Assembly: GCA_010024485.1 (NCBI GenBank)
Contig: RGGX01000059.1
Coordinates: forward strand, 1-7,351
Source: Actinomycetota bacterium
GTDB lineage: Bacteria > Actinomycetota > Acidimicrobiia > Acidimicrobiales > Ilumatobacteraceae
DNA length: 7,351 nucleotides
Reading direction: 5' to 3'
Positions 1 through 5,135 of the stretch are shown here, one piece after another. Position numbers and translations under genes: made by a program. Below the pieces are notes generated by a model. It worked only from the letters and a program-made list of their open reading frames with translations, had not been told where the DNA came from and did not search any database. Numbering within the stretch: the stretch's first letter is position 1; each line of letters starts with the position of its first letter.

Positions 1-734
1 GTCAGTCGTTCCAACATGATGCCGGTGTTGATGATCACCGCGCCGTCCGGCGGAGCGGCATCGACCCAGTCGCCGTCGACCTTGACCTGGAGACCCGGCG
101 CCGTCGCCCGTGGGAGCGCGGTGATCAGGTTGATGTCTCCGTGGGCGCCCGCCCAGACGTGGCCGTCACCGGGCGCGCCATCCATCGACGGATACCGGAT
201 GGCTCGGGTCAGGGTCGGCCCGTCCACGACCATGTCGTCGAAGAACGACTCATGGCAGCCGATGCCCTCGGCGATCACTCGCAGGAACCGCTGCTGGAGA
301 TCGGCGATCGCCTCGTGGAACCGACCGAGCACCTCGGTGATCCCCGGCACGACCTCCTCGGGAAGGACCTGGTCGGGGTAGGAGCCGGGGAAGCGGCGTC
401 GGAGTGGGTGTCCCGGCGCTGGGGTCACCGACCAGTTGAGCATCTCCTTCCAGTCCGGTCGATCGCTCGACGCGGCCGTCTCCACCAGGAGTCCGGTGTA
501 TCCGGTCTGACCGTTCACCCCGGGGACGGTGAAGCGTTGTTTCACCTCGGGTTCGAGCGAGAAGAACTCGGCGAGCATCCCGTAGGCCGTGTCGAGGAGA
601 TCGTCGGAGAGATCGTGACTGGTGTAGACGAAACCGGTCTCGAGACTGCGGCGCACCCCGTCGACGACCGCTCGGCGCGGACCTCCGGTGGAGGACTCGA
701 ATGCGAGGAGATCGACGTCGAGGATGCCGGACAC
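1..734 (-). CDS. Isopenicillin N synthase-family Fe(II)/2-oxoglutarate oxygenase (N-terminal part, runs off left edge)
   Basis: The minus-strand frame is open from a GTG at 734 to the left edge, giving 244 residues. The family has a DIOX_N domain (here about residues 4-110) followed by a double-stranded beta-helix 2OG-Fe(II) oxygenase domain (from about 175). The N-terminal half shows ETGFVYTSHDL (32-42), a GYTGLLVE segment (78-85) and PDWKEMLNW (93-101). The catalytic half shows AIRYPSM (178-184) and the first iron ligands H198 and D200 in AHGDINLIT, followed by APGLQVKVDGDW and GAVIINTGIMLERL. These enzymes are soluble and couple 2-oxoglutarate decarboxylation to hydroxylation, desaturation or ring closure of a substrate. 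The substrate cannot be told here. The third iron ligand (a distal His) and the Arg that binds the co-substrate should lie outside the window; about 70-100 residues are missing. A GTG at 743, three codons upstream, is an alternative start. I prefer 734 because TAGCGT lies 7 nt upstream and there is no Shine-Dalgarno. The gene is divergent from ung. Confidence 0.85.
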   Translation of the reverse strand, partial: MSGILDVDLLAFESSTGGPRRAVVDGVRRSLETGFVYTSHDLSDDLLDTAYGMLAEFFSLEPEVKQRFTVPGVNGQTGYTGLLVETAASSDRPDWKEMLNWSVTPAPGHPLRRRFPGSYPDQVLPEEVVPGITEVLGRFHEAIADLQQRFLRVIAEGIGCHESFFDDMVVDGPTLTRAIRYPSMDGAPGDGHVWAGAHGDINLITALPRATAPGLQVKVDGDWVDAAPPDGAVIINTGIMLERL

Positions 735-741
735 GGCCAGC

Positions 742-747
742 ACGCTA
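742..747 (-). promoter_or_regulatory. Candidate -10 box (TAGCGT) for the oxygenase gene, leaderless type
   Basis: On the minus strand, TAGCGT fits the actinobacterial -10 pattern TANNNT and ends 7 nt before the GTG at 734. No Shine-Dalgarno sequence lies between them. This is the geometry of a leaderless transcript that starts at the start codon. No convincing -35 hexamer is visible. The box abuts the inverted repeat at 749-787. Confidence 0.4.
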
Positions 748-748
748 G

Positions 749-787
749 CGAGGTCGCGGCCACCACCACCCCGGTGCCGCGACCTCG
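749..787. repeat. Perfect 12-bp inverted repeat in the divergent oxygenase/ung control region
   Basis: The arms are CGAGGTCGCGGC (749-760) and its exact reverse complement GCCGCGACCTCG (776-787), separated by 15 nt. The arm centres are 27 bp apart. The repeat lies wholly in the non-coding space between two divergent genes. It touches the candidate -10 box of the oxygenase gene on one side and ends 9 nt before that of ung on the other. It therefore overlaps where both promoters would bind sigma factor and RNA polymerase. The likeliest role is an operator for a dimeric regulator serving one or both genes. A hairpin in a read-through transcript is the alternative. Confidence 0.6.
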
Positions 788-796
788 GTGTGGACC

Positions 797-802
797 TAGA
801 TT
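797..802 (+). promoter_or_regulatory. Candidate -10 box (TAGATT) for ung
   Basis: TAGATT fits TANNNT and ends 9 nt before the GTG start at 812. The intervening GGGGGGA (804-810) is purine-rich but sits only 1 nt from the start, too close for a normal ribosome binding site. A leaderless or near-leaderless transcript is therefore plausible. No clear -35 element is visible. Confidence 0.35.
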
Positions 803-811
803 CGGGGGGAC

Positions 812-1471
812 GTGACGACCGATTGGAAGCCCCTGCTGCGTGACCAGTTCGAACAGCCGTACTGGTCGGAGTTGATGTCCTTCGTCGACGCCGAGCGCGA
901 CCGATACCCCGTGTATCCACCGCGCGACGAGGTCTTCGCCGCCCTCCACCACACCTCATTCCAGGAGGCGCAGGTGGTGATACTCGGCCAGGACCCGTAT
1001 CACGGGGCCGGGCAGGCCCACGGTCTCTGCTTCTCGGTGCGACGCGGTGTGCCGAAACCGCCCTCGGTCGCCAACATCCACCGAGAACTCCATGATGATC
1101 TCGGCCTCGACCCTCCCGACCACGGCAATCTCGAGGCTTGGGCCGCCAACGGGGTGCTGCTCCTCAACACGACACTCACGGTCCGCGCCGGGGAGGCGGG
1201 CTCGCACCGCGGACGAGGCTGGGAGCGGTTCACCGACCGCGTCATCGAGGTCGTGTCGGGTCGGGACACACCGATCGTCTTCGTCCTCTGGGGTTCCGCC
1301 GCGCGCGAGAAGCGGTCGATGATCGACACCTCGAGACACGCGATCGTCGAATCGACTCATCCATCGCCGCTGTCGGCGCACCGAGGGTTCCTCGGTTCTC
1401 GTCCGTTCTCGAAGGTCAACTCCGCCCTCATCGAGCGGGGGTCGACACCCATCGACTGGACCCTGTCATGA
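812..1471 (+). CDS. ung: Uracil-DNA glycosylase, family 1
   Basis: This cytosolic 219-residue enzyme cuts the N-glycosidic bond of uracil in DNA, starting base-excision repair after cytosine deamination or dUTP misincorporation. All family 1 signatures are present. The water-activating loop GQDPYHG is at 59-65 with catalytic D61. A PPS-type DNA-contacting loop (PKPPSVANIH) is at 81-90. The uracil-pocket beta strand VLLLNT is at 115-120, with N119 expected to read uracil. The leucine intercalation loop HPSPLSAHRGF is at 183-193, with catalytic H183. Length is typical of bacterial Ung. The start is GTG at 812; the reading MTTDWKPLL fits family N-termini. The stop TGA (1469-1471) overlaps the next gene's ATG (ATGA), implying co-transcription and coupled translation with the YihY/BrkB gene. 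The upstream inverted repeat may control it. Nothing in the protein looks degenerate. Confidence 0.97.
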   Translation: MTTDWKPLLRDQFEQPYWSELMSFVDAERDRYPVYPPRDEVFAALHHTSFQEAQVVILGQDPYHGAGQAHGLCFSVRRGVPKPPSVANIHRELHDDLGLDPPDHGNLEAWAANGVLLLNTTLTVRAGEAGSHRGRGWERFTDRVIEVVSGRDTPIVFVLWGSAAREKRSMIDTSRHAIVESTHPSPLSAHRGFLGSRPFSKVNSALIERGSTPIDWTLS

Positions 1472-2355
1472 GTTGGACGCGGATACGGCCGGTTCGGCGG
1501 GCGCGTCGACGCTCTCCGGTCATCGACATCGTCGTGCTCGCGAGCCAGGGCTACGCCCGACACCTCGCGAGTCGCAACGCGGCGCTGCTCGCGTACTACG
1601 GCTTCCTGACGCTGTTCCCGCTCATCATGGTCGCCACGACCGTCCTCGGGTTCTTCCTGCAGGGCGACCCGGAGCTGCGGACCGAGATCGTCGAGTCGGC
1701 CGTCTCCCAGATCCCGGTGCTCGGTGACCAGATCCTCAACCAGTCGGGGCAGATCGGCGGGTCGCTCACCGCGCTCGTCATCGGTCTGGCATCCGGGCTG
1801 TGGGGGTCGACCCGGGCCTTCGCCGCCCTGCAGACCGCCCTCGACGACGCCTGGGAGGTCCCCGTCGAGCACCGCCCCAACCTCGTGGTGCGGCGGGTGC
1901 GCTCCGTCATCGGGCTGCTCGTCATCGGCGGTGCCCAGATCGCCACCGTCACCCTCACATCCATCGCCGGCTGGGCCGACCTCGGCTCGCTCAGCCGGAT
2001 CGCGATCGGCCTCGGCGTGCTCGCCGTCAACATCGCGGTCGTCACCACGATGTTCCGCTACCTCTCAGCCGCCGAGGTGAGCTGGACGATGGCCTGGCCG
2101 GGCGGGGTGATCAGCGGTGTCGCCTACACCGCGCTCCAGCTCATCGGCACCCAGGTGGTGAGCCGGCTGCTGTCAGGCGCCCACAGCGTCTACGGGGCCT
2201 TCGCCTCGGTACTCGCCATCACCGGCTGGCTGCTGATCCACGCCGTGGTCAGCCTCTTCGCGGCCGAGATCAACGCCGCGATCCACGCGCGGCGACTGGT
2301 GCCGGTCGAGGAGTCACTCGACGTTCGCGTCGGAGACCACACCCAGCCGGGCTGA
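1468..2355 (+). CDS. YihY/virulence factor BrkB family membrane protein
   Basis: This is a 295-residue integral membrane protein. After a basic N-terminus (RIRPVRRARRR, 5-15), six hydrophobic segments lie at about 41-64, 97-118, 148-168, 176-196, 208-230 and 245-272. Family hallmarks are ALLAYYGFLTLFPLIM (39-54), the W-rich DDAWEVP region (126-132), and the C-terminal YGAFASVL (242-249) followed by GWLLIH and LFAAEIN (263-269). The family was once misnamed ribonuclease BN and is best described as membrane proteins of unsettled function; BrkB of Bordetella was linked to serum resistance. The ATG overlaps the ung stop codon by 4 nt and has no clear Shine-Dalgarno, so translation probably depends on ribosomes finishing ung. 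A polar tail of about 20 residues ends inside the 3' end of the convergent glycoside hydrolase gene (42-bp overlap). The family call is secure; the cellular role is not known. Confidence 0.93.
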   Translation: MSWTRIRPVRRARRRSPVIDIVVLASQGYARHLASRNAALLAYYGFLTLFPLIMVATTVLGFFLQGDPELRTEIVESAVSQIPVLGDQILNQSGQIGGSLTALVIGLASGLWGSTRAFAALQTALDDAWEVPVEHRPNLVVRRVRSVIGLLVIGGAQIATVTLTSIAGWADLGSLSRIAIGLGVLAVNIAVVTTMFRYLSAAEVSWTMAWPGGVISGVAYTALQLIGTQVVSRLLSGAHSVYGAFASVLAITGWLLIHAVVSLFAAEINAAIHARRLVPVEESLDVRVGDHTQPG

Positions 2356-4680
2356 TTCGGCGCGGTCGACGCTCGAGCGCCCGATCGAGATCACGTGCTC
2401 GCCGGCCGGGACGACCCATCCGCCGTCCCACGAGGCGAAGCAGCGCGAGCTCAGAGCGATCGACACGAGGCGCTCGGCCCCGGGTTGGAGGTGGACCTTC
2501 TCGAAACCGACGAGTCGCAGACCGTCACCCGTGAGGCCGCCATCGACCGGCTCGTGGCCCGCGTACACCTGCACGACCTCCGAGCCGACCCGGTCACCGG
2601 TGTTGGCCACTCGGACCGACACCTCGACCCCAGCGACCGGATCACCCGACACCGACACGGTCTCGACCGAGAACGTCGTGTACGACAGCCCGTGACCGAA
2701 CCAGAACAGCGGCTCGCGATCCGTGGCGGCGAACCAACGGTGCCCGAGCAGGCGGCCCTCGCCGTAGACCATGCGCCCGTCCACTCCCGGATAGTGAGCC
2801 GCGGCCGGTGTCTCATCGAGAGAGCGCGGGAAGGTCACCGGCAGGCGGCCGCCCGGCTCGTCATCGCCGAGGACGACATCGGCGAGAGCCTCCCCGATCG
2901 CAGCACCCGGGAACCAGATCTGCATCACCGCGGAGACGTCATCCACCCAGGGCATCGACACCGGCGAGCCGGCGTTCACGACAACGACCGTGTTCGGGTT
3001 CACCGCCGCGACCGCCGACACCAACTCGTCCTGGCGACCCGGCAGGGCGATGGCCTCGCGGTCCATGCTCTCGGTCTCCCAGTCGTCGTCGGTGCCGACC
3101 ACCAGGAGCACGCGATCGACCCCTCTCGCCACCTCGACGGCCTCCGCGACCGGATCGTCGCCAGCCGGAGGTCGCAGCCCGACAGCGAGGGCTCGTATGC
3201 CCGGGTGATCATCGATCGGATAATCGATCGCGACGGTCACCTCACGGCCCGCCTCGAGGCGGACCTCCGCGACGCGCTCGGGTGAGCCGAAGTCGAAGAA
3301 GGATCCTCCACGGTCGTCCGCCGCGATCTCGAGGGAGGGCTCACCGTCGACCGAGACCGTGCACGCGCCCACCGAGCGCGCGCCGACGGTCCACACGCCG
3401 CTCACATCGGGCGTGAACGTCGTCGACATCGACGCACTGAAACGCCTCGTCAAACCCGGAGCCGGCTCCTCCTGCCAGAACGCCGCTGTGGCGGGGAGCG
3501 TCGAGGAGAACGTCGCTCCATGCTCGTCCGCGAGGTGAAGTTCGACCTCCCCCCGGATCGGCGGGTGGTAGCGCTCGATCGAGCAACCGGTGACGTGCTC
3601 GACCGCGACACCCCGGGTGGTCAGGGTCTCCACGATCGGGGCGAAACGCGCCGGGGTCACCCGAGCGCTCCCGCCCCCCTGGGGCCGGCCCGTCGACGCG
3701 TAGGGCCCGATCACCGCCACCGAGCCGACCTCGTCGACCCAGGGCAGTTGGGCGTCCCGGTTGGTGAGCAGCACCGTGCCCGCGACCGCGGCCCGACGCT
3801 GCACCTCCCAGGTGACGGGGTCGTCGAGCGTGACCTCGGAGCCGTCGTCGGAGCCGGCTCCGGTCCACGCGGCCAGCGCCGCCACACGATCGATCGCCTC
3901 GTCGACGAGATGCTCGCCGACCTCGCCCGCCTCGACCGCGGCCACCAGCGCCTGTCCACGATGCAGGGTCGGCCCGGGCATCTCGATGTCGAGACCGGCC
4001 CGCATCGCCTCAACCGTCGAATGGAGTCCGAACCAGTCGGACACAACCACGCCGTCGAAGCCCCACTCGCCCCGGAGCACCGTGCGGAGCAGCCACTCGT
4101 GGTCAGCGCAGAACACACCTCCGAGCCGGTTGTAGGCGGTCATGATCGACCGGACCCCTGCCGCCACCGCGCGCTCGAACGGCACGAGATAGAGCTCGCG
4201 CAGGGTGCGCTCGTCGATCTCAGCCGAGATCGACATGCGCTCGGACTCGGTGTCGTTGCCGACGAAGTGCTTGATACAGCAGGCGACTCCCTCGCTCTGC
4301 ACACCATCCACGTAGGCGACCGCGATCTCCGCGGTGAGGAACGGATCCTCACTCATGCACTCGAAGTTGCGGCCTCCGATCGGCGTGCGGTGCAGGTTCA
4401 CGGTCGGGGCGAGGAGGACCTGTGCCGACTTCGACCGCGCCTCCCGCCCGAGGGCTCGACCCACCTCGCGGATGAGTTCCGGATCGAACGATGCGCCGAG
4501 CGCGGTTCCGCACGGGAACGACGCCGAGGCCGGTCCCCGCCAGGACGTGCCGCGCACTCCGGCGGGGCCGTCGGACATGCGGATCGCGGGCACCCCGGCG
4601 GAGGCGGGGGTGTGCCACGTGTCGGAGCCCGCCAGGAGCGAGATCCGCTCGGCGAGCGGGGCGGAGTGATCGGCGCTCAC
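2314..4680 (-). CDS. Glycoside hydrolase family 3 protein (beta-glucosidase-like) with PA14-like insert
   Basis: This 788-residue protein has the full GH3 layout: a TIM-barrel domain (about 10-275), an alpha/beta sandwich (about 295-370 and 505-650) interrupted by a PA14-like beta domain (about 375-503), and a fibronectin type III-like C-terminus (about 683-770). Barrel motifs include RMSDGPAGVRG (34-44), GRNFECMSEDP (103-113), KHFVGND (137-143) and VVSDWFG (212-218), with D215 the expected nucleophile. The acid/base glutamate is probably E537 in WETESMDR (534-541), where many relatives have Gly instead of S538. It should release non-reducing terminal beta-linked sugars by a retaining mechanism; the exact sugar is unknown. 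There is no signal peptide, so it probably acts in the cytoplasm on imported or internally made glycosides. The start is GTG at 4680, overlapping the OsmC stop (GTGA); only a weak GAGGG lies about 10 nt upstream, so coupling is likely. The 3' end overlaps the convergent YihY/BrkB gene by 42 bp. Confidence 0.95.
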   Translation of the reverse strand: MSADHSAPLAERISLLAGSDTWHTPASAGVPAIRMSDGPAGVRGTSWRGPASASFPCGTALGASFDPELIREVGRALGREARSKSAQVLLAPTVNLHRTPIGGRNFECMSEDPFLTAEIAVAYVDGVQSEGVACCIKHFVGNDTESERMSISAEIDERTLRELYLVPFERAVAAGVRSIMTAYNRLGGVFCADHEWLLRTVLRGEWGFDGVVVSDWFGLHSTVEAMRAGLDIEMPGPTLHRGQALVAAVEAGEVGEHLVDEAIDRVAALAAWTGAGSDDGSEVTLDDPVTWEVQRRAAVAGTVLLTNRDAQLPWVDEVGSVAVIGPYASTGRPQGGGSARVTPARFAPIVETLTTRGVAVEHVTGCSIERYHPPIRGEVELHLADEHGATFSSTLPATAAFWQEEPAPGLTRRFSASMSTTFTPDVSGVWTVGARSVGACTVSVDGEPSLEIAADDRGGSFFDFGSPERVAEVRLEAGREVTVAIDYPIDDHPGIRALAVGLRPPAGDDPVAEAVEVARGVDRVLLVVGTDDDWETESMDREAIALPGRQDELVSAVAAVNPNTVVVVNAGSPVSMPWVDDVSAVMQIWFPGAAIGEALADVVLGDDEPGGRLPVTFPRSLDETPAAAHYPGVDGRMVYGEGRLLGHRWFAATDREPLFWFGHGLSYTTFSVETVSVSGDPVAGVEVSVRVANTGDRVGSEVVQVYAGHEPVDGGLTGDGLRLVGFEKVHLQPGAERLVSIALSSRCFASWDGGWVVPAGEHVISIGRSSVDRAESARLGVVSDANVE

Positions 4681-5063
4681 CGGGTCTCAACCCTCGACGA
4701 GGCCTCGAGCGTGCGATGCACCGGACAACGTCCGCCGATCTCGTGGAGACGTTCGCGCTGGCCCTCATCGAGATCACCGCTCAGGACCACCGCCTTCGTG
4801 AACACGTCGATCCCGTCGACGCGCTCGTGATCGACGGTGACCTCCACACGCTGGAGGGGCCACTGCTTCCGATCGGCGTACATGCGGATCGTCATCGAAG
4901 TGCATGCGCCGAGCGCCGCGCAGAGCAAACCGTACGGACCGGGGCCGCTGTCGTCCCCGCCGAGCGACTCCGGCTCGTCGGCGACCAGACGATGACCTGC
5001 GACCAGAACGTCGTTGGTGAGTCGGCCCGAACCCGACTCGGCGACCACGGCTCGCATCGGCAT
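4677..5063 (-). CDS. OsmC/Ohr-family protein
   Basis: This is a 128-residue cytosolic protein. Family members are usually thiol peroxidases that reduce organic hydroperoxides with two cysteines. Both expected cysteines are present: C54 in AALGACTSMTIRMYA (49-63) and C113 in GGRCPVHRTL (110-119). The N-terminal GHRLVADEPESLGGDDSGPGPY (23-44) is also characteristic. The loop between VEVTVDHERVDG and FTKAVVLSGDLDE is short. As I recall them, several relatives carry a Cys-containing insertion there. Start choice: ATG at 5063 has TACCTT 6 nt upstream and no Shine-Dalgarno, consistent with a leaderless mRNA. ATG at 5087 (eight residues longer) and ATG at 5057 are alternatives. The frame stays open far upstream, but that part is antisense to nhaA and not protein-like. 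The stop overlaps the GTG of the glycoside hydrolase gene by 4 nt, so the two form an operon. It is divergent from nhaA. Whether its natural substrate is a peroxide is not shown. Confidence 0.93.
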   Translation of the reverse strand: MPMRAVVAESGSGRLTNDVLVAGHRLVADEPESLGGDDSGPGPYGLLCAALGACTSMTIRMYADRKQWPLQRVEVTVDHERVDGIDVFTKAVVLSGDLDEGQRERLHEIGGRCPVHRTLEASSRVETR

Positions 5064-5069
5064 CCCCGG

Positions 5070-5075
5070 AAGGTA
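5070..5075 (-). promoter_or_regulatory. Candidate -10 box (TACCTT) for the osmC-GH3 operon, leaderless type
   Basis: On the minus strand, TACCTT fits TANNNT and ends 6 nt before the ATG at 5063. No Shine-Dalgarno is present in the gap. This supports choosing 5063 as the start and suggests a leaderless transcript. No convincing -35 hexamer was found. Confidence 0.4.
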
Positions 5076-5080
5076 CCAGC

Positions 5081-5116
5081 GGGCCATTCGGGCCGACAGG
5101 GTGGAGCGGGCCGTCA
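5081..5116. repeat. Four 9-nt units beginning GGG between the osmC and nhaA promoters
   Basis: Read on the plus strand the units are GGGCCATTC (5081), GGGCCGACA (5090), GGGTGGAGC (5099) and GGGCCGTCA (5108), with no gaps. Units 2 and 4 differ at one base; units 1 and 3 are weaker matches. They lie between the two candidate -10 boxes, outside both genes as called here. They could be binding sites for a regulator of either operon, or a chance pattern in GC-rich DNA. Confidence 0.35.
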
Positions 5117-5122
5117 GACTGC

Positions 5123-5128
5123 GATACT
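5123..5128 (+). promoter_or_regulatory. Candidate -10 box (GATACT) for the nhaA operon, leaderless type
   Basis: GATACT matches four of six bases of TATAAT and ends 7 nt before the GTG start of nhaA. There is no Shine-Dalgarno in between. This again suggests a leaderless transcript. GTGGAG (5101-5106) is a poor -35 candidate 16 nt upstream. Confidence 0.4.
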
Positions 5129-5135
5129 CACCCGC

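Noticed and set aside
141..815. Plus-strand open frame across the oxygenase gene (224 codons)
   Set aside because: The minus strand in this stretch encodes a clear 2OG-Fe(II) oxygenase with an HxD motif. The plus frame has no family features.
1138..1467. Longer N-terminus for the YihY/BrkB protein
   Set aside because: This stretch lies inside ung in another frame and reads as Arg-rich nonsense. The ATG at 1468 gives a family-typical N-terminus and a classic 4-nt overlap.
3208..3231. Repeated ATCGATCG within the GH3 gene
   Set aside because: It encodes part of IDYPIDDHP in the PA14-like region. CGATCG-type palindromes recur throughout this GC-rich sequence.
2395..3285. Open frame on the plus strand opposite the 3' half of GH3 (296 codons)
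   Set aside because: Translation is dominated by Arg, Asp and His with no recognisable fold. It mirrors the GH3 codons and has no start context.
4698..4707. 10-bp palindrome CGAGGCCTCG near the end of osmC, upstream of the GH3 start
   Set aside because: It lies in coding sequence and is explained by codons for the C-terminal residues. Short GC-rich palindromes are expected by chance here.
3520..4830. Long open frame on the plus strand opposite the GH3 and OsmC genes (436 codons)
   Set aside because: Arg/Gly/Asp-rich low-complexity translation with no domain, fully antisense to two well-supported genes. Typical of high-GC DNA, where the antisense frame stays open.
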